NCBI GenBank assembly: GCA_049724395.1
Contig: JAUGWO010000063.1
Span: forward strand, 1-64,000
DNA: 64,000 nt
Direction of reading: 5' to 3'
Source: Spongospora subterranea f. sp. subterranea
Lineage: Eukaryota > Endomyxa: Phytomyxea > Phytomyxea > Plasmodiophorida
In this document: positions 24,341-34,060 of the stretch, piece after piece
How positions within the stretch are numbered: position 1 is the first letter of the stretch
Layout: each line of letters begins with the position of its first letter
The notes under the pieces: model-generated
What the model was told of the DNA's origin: nothing
What the model saw: the letters and a program-made list of their open reading frames with translations, nothing else
The model's database searches: none
Translations under genes and position numbers: made by a program

Positions 24341-25400
24341 AGGTCCATGGAACGATCAAGAGCTGTTTTGCCCCCCAAAAACTGGGAGATCTAGCGACAT
24401 ATATGCTGATGAAGCCAATCGAAGAAATAACTCTCTATACAGATTCTTCCGGTCCTAATCTGAACCGAAACTTAACTTTAAACTAAAATAAACAGCGCTT
24501 CAGGATTCTAGACTCAACCAACGCCTGTGACCTCAGCATACTGACGAAAATAACTCTGGAATACTCTGCCTGAATACGATCTCAGTCGGCCACATCGACG
24601 CGTCAAGATTTAAAAGATATTATATTCGAGATACAATCCTGATGAATTTTGAAATCACGAGTGAGGAGAATCAGGTGATCAGCTACTTGATGTCCTTCGA
24701 AAACCTTTAATCAGGGACCACGGTCTCGAAACGCAAAATCGCAATTTTGTTGGAAGGACTAGGTCCACCAGCCCTGAAAAATGCAATCGAACAGCAAGTG
24801 GAAATCAGTAATGACGATGAAGTGAAGCACAACGTGCCCAAGGCATTCAAGCTGATTCTGACGACGACCAAGGACCAGGACAGATTCCAACGCTGCGCCA
24901 GATGGTCATCTGATAAACCATCTGATAAACCACGAGTCGATCAAAGCAAAATTCTAACAATAGTTGCTCACAATCGAAGCGTCAGAGCAATCCAGCGACG
25001 CCAGACCAGGAATCGAAATAGGTTCCTGAGAAATTGAAGAAGCGCTACGAAGCAAAGCCGATTCCAGTCAATGGCCTGTGCGTCAATTTCAGGGAACTCA
25101 ACCTTATCACCGATCCTGAACCTTACCCTCTTCCTCCAATAAACGACATTCTACGACAACTCGACCGTGCGAAGATTCTTACCAAGATCGACTTCAGTGA
25201 GGCATTCAATCTGGTCCCGGTCAAGGAAGGAGACGAATAGAAAACTGCATTCAACTATGGATAGGGCACTACCAGTACTTGGTTCCTGCGTTCTTTCAAC
25301 GCTTGATGGATGAGCTCTTCATAGAATACATCGACCCCAAAAGGATGTCAAGGGAGTCCAATGTTTTCTCGGTGACAGTGGACTTAACGATCGATTAGCC
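24341..25400 (+). mobile_element. LTR retrotransposon fragment (gypsy-type gag and RT), family D
   Basis: Plus-strand remains. LGDLATYMLMKP (about 24388) and LEGLGPPALKNAIEQQ with KAFKLILTTTKDQ (about 24750-24890) match the gag of the element at 58550 (LEGLATYILKKA; LRPPSLKAVVE; KAFELILSTAKDQ). They are followed by a gypsy-type RT start (CVNFRELNLI, PYPLPPINDIL, LTKIDFSEAFNLV; about 25080-25240) and a short downstream RT piece. It is heavily broken, old, and has no LTRs in view. Confidence 0.65.
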
Positions 25401-25747
25401 GATTACTGATTCATTATTCTTACTGTACTGGACTCGCCGCATATCCAAAGAACTTCCACCAGATTTCAGTCTATGGCTTATGAATCCTTTCTTACCTATA
25501 TCAAGTTTAGATGAATGATAAACTTACATTCACCATTAAGTTCAAGTAAGCGCTTTGAAAGTCTAGCATTCTGAAGATTTTCTATGACATGTGGCTATTA
25601 TCGTACAGAAGCTTCAGGGGCACAAAATGTCTGGGCAAGAAACCGATTCATTGATCGATTCCATAAGTTGGAATAAGGGTTCCTGATATTCAACGGTCGT
25701 CGTGATCCATTCGGTTGCTGGATTCCTTTGTTCTGGCAATTGCGCAT
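25401..25747. other. intergenic, nothing assigned
   Basis: AT-rich sequence without coding signal between the family D fossil and the fold-back at 25748. Confidence 0.4.
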
Positions 25748-25883
25748 TGTATTTTTCTCGAGGTGAATTTGATGGTAGTATTGTTAATTATGGTCCAATT
25801 GAATTGAGTCTGTCTGCGTTATAATGACAATTTAGACAGATTAATTCGATTGATACCATCAAGTTCACCTCGAGAAAAATACA
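25748..25883. repeat. 136-bp fold-back element, 30-bp terminal arms
   Basis: The terminal arms, tgtatttttctcgaggtgaa... (25748-25777) and its reverse complement (25854-25883), match at 29 of 30 positions. Inside them, attgaattgagtctgtc and gacagattaattcgatt pair again, so almost the whole 136 bp can form one long stem. There is no coding capacity. It may be a MITE remnant or a hairpin-RNA-producing locus. Confidence 0.75.
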
Positions 25884-27560
25884 ATTTTTCAGAATTCGCC
25901 TGCTCTCAGGGGAATGTAGTGCCACAGCGTTATCTTGGACTACCGTTGCACATCGCAAGATCCCTGAAATTTTCTCTCATCATTAGAAAATACAATCCTA
26001 TTGTCCTATCTTTCACCTGGCTACTCCAGTACTGAGGCGTCACTGCCGATAGAGTGCACTTTGGCCAAAAGCACAACATACAGTAGCGCCGAAAACCTCC
26101 CCAAGTGCATTATTATTCTGCGATGTCCATACCAGGGCTCCAGATATCTAAACTACACGGCGCCGACGATTTTCCTATGTGGAAAAGACGTATGATGGCT
26201 TTACTTCAAGACAAAGATTATGATGTGTCGATCCGCTATAATCCAACTACATTAGATTCCACATTATGCAGTATCCCTCTTACAAGATACGCCACATGTG
26301 ATCGAATATAACCACATTATGCAGTACCCCTCAAACTATCAGCAAACAATTTTCCAATACTTTAACCCATAATGGAAGAAATCAGCTCCATCATCAGTCT
26401 CTCGTATGCGTGAGAATGGAGTTGGAGTTGGAAATTCCCAATATCTTCTAAAGATATTCGATTCTACTGCAATTCACAATATCCTCCTGATATGCAACAG
26501 TAGTACAGTAGCATCAGCAAATGAGACACATTTAACAACAGGAACTTTAGCATGCTCCGAATGGTATGTGGAGCTGAATCGATCGTCATGATGGGGAGGT
26601 AGAGTAGACTTCAGAATTGGTAGATGGTTTTGTGGAAAAGCACACGATTTGGAATGCTATTGTTCTGAATGGATTGAAACGTCTCAAGCTTTGCCGTTTA
26701 AAAGTCCCAGCAATTTCAAAATCACGGAGCATGACATGGTCATCTCTGACAATGCCAAAAAGCATCTGTAGGTCAAAATACTTTCATTATCGTCCAGGAA
26801 CATTATCTCCGAATAAAGATTGAGTTTTGATATTAAAGTCATGATAAACCCAAGGCAGCACAGGCTTCAGGGATGAATTCTTCTTCTGAGAACGATTTGA
26901 TTTGGCTCCAATAGCTAAAATATATTGAGATACTCCTCCAGGTTTTCTTTTAATTGAGGCCGTGTATGCTCTAGTCTCTCTCGCAACGCCTCAATCAATG
27001 TGGTGATGTCAGCGGATGACTCATATCAAGACATCCAACCTATGAGAAGGTGTTCAGCGGTTGTCAGTGCCTCACTACCTGTAGTTGACTTGTGCCGACT
27101 AACCATTATGTAGAGAATGTCCAATCTGGCTCCTTAACTCGCATTCAGGGTCATCCTAGTAAATCGCATTTTGACAAAAACTCAACTTTACATCATTATC
27201 ATAAAACTGCAGGAGGTGATGCTCATAAACAAGGAAGCGGATATCAAAAGAAAATCACGAAGAGATCGCTCAATCGAATGGCAGTCAAAACAACAGACTT
27301 CTTAATTTCAGCCGAGTGATTATGTTTTGGATTTCAATGCGCTACATTATATGGGTTCCAAGATTTCTGTCCGGTCCACATCAAATTGTTAAAACCGTGT
27401 CTGACCACATAATCAGCGTAAAAAATTTGGTAACTGATTCAATAAGTGAAATTCATGAGTATCGCCTGCGGTTCTATATTGCTGACTCTTCGCTAGAGAT
27501 TACTCACAACTGAGATTGCAGGTTGCATATGATGGTGCCGGTTTTGAGATCGAACCGAAT
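25884..27560. other. gene-poor stretch with a possible copia gag trace
   Basis: At about 26130-26225 the plus strand reads ISKLHGADDFPMWKRRMMAL, which resembles the start of Ty1/copia gag (K-L-x-G-x-x-x-x-x-W-K-x-R-M). A weak EWYVELN string near 26560 could be a protease remnant. Both are too decayed to bound an element. The rest is unassigned. Confidence 0.3.
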
Positions 27561-27688
27561 CTTGTAAATATCTTGTGCATTCTCGGACCAAGTACAAAAT
27601 GAATGTGATGAATGCACTGATCACAGAAAGACTCATTTTGTACTTGGTAGCGACACCGTGTTCCGAGAACGCGCAAGATATTTACAAG
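27561..27688. repeat. inverted duplication (fold-back)
   Basis: The left arm 27561-27602 (cttgtaaatatcttgtgcat, then tctcgga and ccaagtacaaaatga) is repeated in inverse orientation at 27633-27688 (tcattttgtacttgg, a 14-bp insert, then tccgagaacgcgcaagatat and ttacaag), with a 30-bp loop. Frames on both strands read through it only because of the symmetry. Confidence 0.8.
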
Positions 27689-28136
27689 GTGCTCTCCGAC
27701 CTGTTCATAGATTGTGTCTCTAAGGATCTTATCAATTATTCTATTGTGACGCCGGAACATCCCTTTGACGAAAAATTATAATCTTCTAACAGAATCGTCA
27801 TCTAAAAGTTTAGTGGCAATCTCAGTACATGAGTGGAAACGACTACGATGCTCAGATTGATTTGAGAGCGCCAAGTTGCCGAAGATAGAATCTGACGGTC
27901 ACATCAACGTTAGATAGATAGCGCAACGACCAGTCAATCCAATGAATTAACTTAAAAAGAAAGGATATATCTGATCATGCTCGAAATAACGAATGCGATT
28001 GGCAAACTTCAAAGGACCCACGTGTCTTCAAGACTAAATAAACAGAATGAAAACTGGTAACACATGTTCGATGCATCGTGGAAGGTCTAACTGTAAACCC
28101 AACAAACATGGTAAACAATGTAACCCGAATGTTCAG
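27689..28136. other. intergenic, nothing assigned
   Basis: No supported feature on either strand. Confidence 0.4.
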
Positions 28137-28406
28137 TCAATACAGGGATTTACCTGGTGGTGCTGGCAACCGAAACTGAAGGTCGTGTAGTTGCTGTCTG
28201 AGGGCACTCCGATCCTGTATAAGCGAGTTGACTACAGAGGTATGAGAGTTGACTACAGGGGCATAAGCAAGTATGAGATCTTGGTTTTTGTCCCTCTCCG
28301 CGTTAGCCAAGGCCGCCTTTGCAGTCGCGAGTTCCGTCTTTGCAGCCGCTAGTTCCGCCTTTTCAGCCTCGAGTTCCGCCTCTGCTACTTCAATCTTCTC
28401 GTTCAA
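28137..28406 (-). CDS. coiled-coil protein fragment or exon, unknown
   Basis: A minus-strand frame of 89 codons dominated by Ala/Glu/Lys heptads ([20 protein letters not shown]), then a less regular helical part (LILAYAPVVNSHTSVVNSL). A CAATAG acceptor lies just upstream of the frame and a CCAG|GTAAAT donor just before its stop, so it looks like an internal exon of about 260 bp. I found no neighbouring exon. The adjacent MITE and minisatellite suggest a disrupted gene. No family can be assigned from a coiled coil alone. Confidence 0.35.
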   Translation of the reverse strand: MNEKIEVAEAELEAEKAELAAAKTELATAKAALANAERDKNQDLILAYAPVVNSHTSVVNSLIQDRSALRQQLHDLQFRLPAPPGKSLY

Positions 28407-28550
28407 AGTTTCTATTGATAATCGAAATGAGAATGACGACTCGGTCGATCAGTCTATGACTTTGTGACTAACGGTGACACGTAATCCGCGGACATGACGT
28501 CGCCCACTGTACTTTGGGTTTTATTTTTAGCACTGTAGAACAAGGCATAC

Positions 28551-29124
28551 CAAGGCTGGCAAAAACCTACTTTTCGGGAAAACTGAAATTAGGTTTTAGG
28601 TTATTCATTTCAAAAACCTTTTTTGTTAAGGTTTTTCATCAGAATGCCGTATTTCCACTTTTTGCGTCGAGTAGTAGGTTTCTGGTGAAAACACCAGTTT
28701 TGCTGGGTTTCGAACTTATCTCATCCATTGTATTATTCAATTTGCTGAGGCTGATCATCGTTGGCACCATAATCTTCTTCTTCTGAACTCCATTGGGGAC
28801 GAACATCGTCCACAACGCTTTCTTTTGGATGCATCATCGTTAGGGACAGGAGCTGAAGCACTTGACCCGGTCGCTGGCACAAACACGAAGCCTCAGGCAT
28901 CAACGATCCTGATCCATCGATGTATAGCGCTCTTCTTGCAAGGTATCGATCATCTCGTCGTCCATGATGAGCTTTGGAGTTGGTTCCAAAGCTCGTAATG
29001 GATACCTCTACTTGCGCATTGTTTCAAAACCTTGAAAAACCTTATTTTTTCTGAAAGGCAAAAAAGGTTTTTCCAAATAACCTCAAAAACCTTCTGGGTG
29101 AAAAACCCCGCTCTGCCAGCCTTG
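28551..29124. mobile_element. non-autonomous hAT-like MITE
   Basis: 574 bp with terminal inverted repeats caaggctggca / tgccagccttg, which fit the hAT-type C-A-A-G-G start. Both subterminal regions are packed with the motif aaaacctt/aaggtttt (about seven copies on the left, eight on the right), the usual layout of hAT transposase-binding subterminal repeats. There is no coding capacity. The 8-bp flanks (aggcatac and gtgtacac) do not match cleanly. The 73-bp minisatellite starts at its right edge. Confidence 0.6.
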
Positions 29125-29125
29125 G

Positions 29126-29945
29126 TGTACACTGCACATAGTAGACCCCGCGGGTTACGGTACACTCACTTTCCCCAAATCTGCACCACATTATTCTGTG
29201 TACACTGCACATAGTAGACCCCGCGGGTTACGGTACACTCACTTTCCCCAAATCTGCACCACATTATTCTGTGTACACTGCACATAGTAGACCCCGCGGG
29301 TTACGGTACACTCACTTTCCCCAAATCTGCACCACATTATTCTGTGTACACTGCACATAGTAGACCCCGCGGGTTACGGTACACTCACTTTCCCCAAATC
29401 TGCACCACATTATTCTGTGTACACTGCACATAGTAGACCCCGCGGGTTACGGTACACTCACTTTCCCCAAATCTGCACCACGTTATTCTGTGTACACTGC
29501 ACATAGTAGACCCCGCGGGTTACGGTACACTCACTTTCCCCAAATCTGCACCACGTTATTCTGTGTACACTGTACACAGTAGACCCCGCGGGTTACGGTA
29601 CACTCACTTTCCTCAAATCTGCACCACGTTATTCTGTGTACACTGCACATAGTAGACCCCGCGGGTTACGGTACACTCACTTTCCCCAAATCTGCACCAC
29701 GTTATTCTGTGTACACTGTACACAGTAGACCCCGCGGGTTACGGTACACTCACTTTCCTCAAATCTGCACCACGTTATTCTGTGTACACTGCACATAGTA
29801 GACCCCGCGGGTTACGGTACACTCACTCTCCCCAAATCTGCACCACGGTATTCTGTGTACAATGCACATAGTAGACCCCGCGGGTTACGGTACACTCACT
29901 CTCCCCAAATCTGCACCACGTTATTCTGTGTACACTGCACATAGG
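29126..29945. repeat. 73-bp minisatellite, about 11 copies
   Basis: The unit begins tgtacactgcacatagtaga and continues ccccgcgggttacggtac, then actcactttccccaaat. The period is 73 bp (starts at 29126, 29199 and so on). Early copies end accacattattctg and later ones accacgttattctg. Two copies carry tgtacacag in place of tgcacatag, separated by one normal copy, suggesting spread of a two-unit variant. The array runs from the MITE edge to the retroelement fragment. Confidence 0.92.
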
Positions 29946-29989
29946 GGTGTCCACGGTAAAATTCTCACTGTTGATTTGATTGACACACA

Positions 29990-30920
29990 AGTGTACTCTC
30001 TCTTTAGATCTCCTACAACTTTTAGAAAAAATGAACACATTCATTCTTGATATCCGGTTAACATGGAACTCTTTCAAGAACCCAAGTTGATTTCTTAGAT
30101 TTAACAATTTTGAAATCCTCCTCGAAGGAATTATCTCGTTCAAAACCTTCTCCAAACCGATTAGCACCTTTCAGTATCTTCCTCCTCATTCCACACACCC
30201 AGCATCTATTATTAGAGGATTCATCAAAGGTGAACTAATCCGTATCTGCCGAAATAATACTTCTCTAGACGATCGAAGAACTTTTAGCCTTTTATTATTC
30301 CAAAGACTAAAACTTGGCGGCTTCTCTCACCAGTTCCTGGTTAACATCTTTTCGTTAATCAACATTAACCAGCGCAACCCTATCCAACGACCAATTAAGG
30401 CCTTTATCCCGCTCATCATCCCTTTCTATCCTTCTAATCTTTAAAGAGACATTCGGGAATTAGTGAAACTACTTAACCGTCATCCATGGACTCTACAGGC
30501 TCAACTTCAAATTCTAGTTGTATTTAAAAAGAGCCAGAATGTGTTAGCTTTAAGCAGTTCATCAAACATCTCTGCCGACCAAGCCCTGATGTTAGAAAAT
30601 AACGCCTGACTTTGATGAATCCTCTAATAGTAGATGCTGGGTGTGTGGAATGAGGAGGAAGATACTGAAAGGTGCTAATCGGTTTGGAGAAGGTTTTGAA
30701 CGAGATAATTCCTCCGGAGGATTTCATAATTGTTAAATCTAAGAAATCAACCTGGGTTCTAAAAAAGTTCCATGTTAACCGGATATCAGGAATGTGTTTA
30801 TTTCAGAGACTAAAACTTCGCGGCTTCTCTCACCAGTTCCTGGTTAACATCTTTTCGTTAATCAATATTACCCAGGGCAACCCTATCCAACGACCAATTA
30901 AGGCCTTTATCCCGTACTGG
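29990..30920. mobile_element. rearranged reverse-transcriptase fragment (LINE- or Penelope-like), with inverted and direct duplications
   Basis: The plus strand at about 30120-30440 encodes ISFKTFSKPISTFQYLPPHS, HPASIIRGFIKGELIR, RGFSHQFLV-like and IPFYPSNL. This is the pattern found C-terminal to the reverse transcriptase of several non-LTR elements (HP...xxIxxGEx.R.R, then the rG(Y/F)..xx motif, then P.xPs). A copy of 30035-30236 lies inverted at about 30605-30800 (minus strand: ISTFQYLPPHS again). A direct copy of about 30297-30412 lies at 30806-30915. A frame interruption follows IPFYPSNL. It is a dead, reshuffled fragment. Confidence 0.45.
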
Positions 30921-31014
30921 GTTTTTTCTCAAACTCGTAGGCCCCTGGAACCCCACTTTTTCAAGAACTCCACGCTCCAGCAGGATATGTACCGATATAG
31001 GACACCTATCAAAG

Positions 31015-33847
31015 TAGGCCTCGGCAAGGTACGGTACGATACCTTTAGTACCCGGTATTTGAAAGTCCGTACCCCGTACCTTTTAAAGATAGGGTACGAG
31101 GTACGGGTACAGGGTACGGTACGGTACAGGCTCTGTACCGTACCCGTTATACCCGTACCTTTTAGGTTGTTAGGGGAAGGTACATTGTAGGGACTGCGTA
31201 CCATACCCGTAACCCGTTATATAGGAGCTGTCCCCTGTCCGTTACGGTCTTACGGAATAATTATTCTCGGAAGCTGACATGACATGCCCGTCAGTCCGTG
31301 ATCCTGAATCACCGCGTCATTTGAGGTCTCGAGTGAAAATAGACCAGTTCGCCACGTAATGGAAGACCTCGAGTACTTGTCTGAGGAACCACTACTCACG
31401 ACGGCTGGATCCCGAAAAAGGCACAAAGTCAGTTACGTCTGGGCTCACGTTAGGCAATATGACGCTGATCGTGACCGAAATTCAAATGCTGGCAAGTCCC
31501 AGTGCCGCTTCTGCTTGCATTGGTTTTCTGCGTCGATAAACGCGTCAGGATGGAAGCGTCATCTGCTGAATCATGGGATCAAGGATCCTGCGTCGCAGTC
31601 GGACTCGAGCCACAACTCCTCTGGGTTGCGCCTATCCAAGCAGACCTTGCTCCCGTCGCCACCCAACCCGAAAGAAACTGCATTTTTGCATAACTCTGTG
31701 GTTGATTACGTCGTGACGTCTCTCTCGCCTCATAATGTGGTAGAATGTACCACCTTTAAGAAGTTGATTTCGACGTTTCGCCCTGGCTATATTTTGCAAT
31801 CAGCCAGGACGATTGGCAGACGCGTTTTGGAACTATACGTTATCACACTTCCCTTGATCGCTGCTTTCTTACAAGACCTTCCTTTCAAATTTTCGTTATC
31901 ATTCGATGGCTGGACCAACGCCCATATGAAGGTAGTTTTTGTAAATATTGTCAATGTCCCAGATGTTTAGGTTGGGGTTTCTGCAGGGTTTTTACATCGT
32001 AACCATTCACTTCGTGGATCCAGCTATAGGAAAGCTTCGCTGCATGCTCCTCAACGTGTTTAGGCCGGACCCTGGCGATGGAGTTGGAAAACGGTTATCA
32101 ATCATGCTGTTTGATTTTCTGTCCTCTTTGGGAGACAATGTTTTGCAGAAGGTCCGTGCCATTGTTACTGACAACGGTTCGGACGCAATTGCTGCCGGAA
32201 ATTATTTTGTCAACCTTTGCAAGGAACGATGTTCAGAGGACCCCAAGTTCCAGCCTTGCTGGTTAATTCGCTGCGTCGATCACAGTATCCAGCTTGCTGT
32301 AAATGAGGCGCTTCGCTTCATCAGGGATCAAATTAATGATAAGCTGCGGTGTATTCTTCCAGCGATTCGACATAGCAAGACGCGACGCGAGGCGTTTCGC
32401 AAAGAAGCTGCTTTAAGAAACCAAACATCGTTGGAACCTCCGTGCTTGGATTCGAAAACGCGATGGGGATCGACCCACGAGATGTCGAGTCAGAGCTATG
32501 ACAAGCGCAAGATAATTGATCACTGCGTCGAAGCCTTCGATGATTTACAAGATTATGCTATTTCAACGGAGGAGTGGCGGCGCATTGGACACGTCGCTAA
32601 ATTTCTCAAACCCATTCGAGAAATTATGGAAGGCTTATCCGCAGAAACGAGTAGCACCATCTCCATGGTGCAAGATCAAATTGATTTTATATTCAACCAT
32701 TGCGAGCAAGCAATTATCTCCAGTTTTGAGCCTGAGCTGATCAAACTTGCCGCACAGAGTATGATGAACAAATTAGGTACCTACCGCAGCAAGCTGACTG
32801 GTGTTCACACCAAAATCGCTGAGTATTTGGATCCAAGGTTAGAGAAGCCTTATGATCCCGACGAAAGGAACGAATTGAAATCATTCATTCGTCAGTAAGT
32901 CAATCTGACATGGGTTCATGTGCAACGAGCCGATTTATTACTTCACAGGATTCTGATCACCCAATATGGATTCCAATTGTCCCAAGATGGTGTGGTTCTT
33001 GCAAATGCTTGCCCGGTCGAAGCTTCCGGGAGTGCTTTGCTGCTTCGTCGTCGTCGACTGACTCAAACACTTCCGATGCAAGACGAAGTGGACAAGTTTC
33101 TTAATGTATACGAAAATGAGGATGTTGATCTCATATCCTACTGGATTTGCCATGCAAAAGCTTACCCTTATTTGTTTCTCCTGGCAATGGATGTTCTTGC
33201 CATACCATCGTCATCTACCGCTGTGGAAAGAGCTAATTCTGAGGCAGGGCGAGAGTATTCAGATCACAGAATGTCACTGTCACCAAACATGTTTACAGCA
33301 TCCATGTGTGTCCGATCATGGATGAACAACGGATTGGAGCCTCCCAAAGACCGACATTCAGCCGCTAAAGCACTGTCCTCAGACTTCAGTGACCGGCTCT
33401 TAGATCTTCAAGTTCAAGAAGATGTCCAAGAAATCGTGATACAAGAAGGTCACGTGCTACCTGCGGGGTAATGAAAGTACACTTTCAACTGCCAATATAA
33501 AAACCATGTGTTCATCGTATTTGAAGAAGCATATAGATGAAAGTTGAATTCAAATTAACGGGACTGGTTCGTGGAGCGCGGCTATGACGAGGCCTTTGTC
33601 TAAAACCGACCATAATACGCACGGGTGTTTCAGGCCAGCGCCATGTTTTTGAGGGTACGGTACAGGTACGGGTACGGTACGACACAGCCGGTCTGTTAAA
33701 AGGTACAGGTACGGGTACAGCCATGAAGTGTATCGTACCCGGTACCGTACCCGGTACGATATAAATAGCCTAAATGGTACGGGTACAGGTATTGGATGGG
33801 GTAAAATACCGTACCCAATACCTCGTACCATACCTTGCCGAGGCCTA
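31015..33847 (+). mobile_element. complete hAT DNA transposon
   Basis: 2,833 bp. The terminal inverted repeats begin TAGGCCTCGGCAAGGTA and match at 24 of 25 positions. The subterminal 200 bp on each side are filled with ggtacgggtac/gtacccgtacc strings in both orientations, typical of hAT elements whose transposase binds subterminal repeats. The flanking 8-mers tatcaaag and actcaaac agree at 5 of 8 positions, so the target duplication is either decayed or I have missed its frame by a base. The transposase inside is fully open when its two introns are removed, so the element looks autonomous. Confidence 0.88.
31359..33471 (+). CDS. hAT family transposase
   Basis: Three exons, 31359-31931, 31987-32894 and 32949-33471. 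The introns of 55 and 54 bp both have GT-AG ends (gtagtt...ctgcag; gtaagt...ttcacag). Spliced length is 667 residues with no interruption. Residues 49-72 form a BED-type C2H2 finger (C49, C52, H68, H72). DGWT near residue 185 and TDNGSDA near 255 are the usual first two acidic-residue regions of the hAT RNase H-like core. CVDHSIQL and LDSKTRWGSTH follow, as in the family. The C-terminal dimerisation domain is intact (WICHAKAYPYLFLLAMDVLA, then IPSSSTAVERANSEAG). It cuts and pastes the element by recognising the terminal and subterminal repeats. It could instead be domesticated, but the flanking repeats argue for a live element. Confidence 0.9.
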
Positions 33848-34060
33848 ACTCAAACGCCAATTTAGCGTTAATTGCTGTTAATTGATACCCGAACCCCGTG
33901 TCTTAGTGTAAGTGTTCCTTTCTGTGCCTACGCTGTGTACAGTTTAGTGGCAGAGTGTGTCTAATGAATAAGGTGCCGTAACAGTGACCCAAATTTTATC
34001 GCTTGTTTTGCAGATAGACAAATGAGCTCCTGAAAGAAGGTCGGTGGATCAGGTTGGGGG
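33848..34060. other. short intergenic region upstream of the coiled-coil gene
   Basis: Between the hAT right end and the start codon at 34061. Probably carries the promoter of the next gene; nothing specific seen. Confidence 0.4.

Noticed and set aside
29126-29945. CRISPR-like array
   Set aside because: Units are contiguous 73-bp tandem copies with no unique spacers, in a eukaryotic context.
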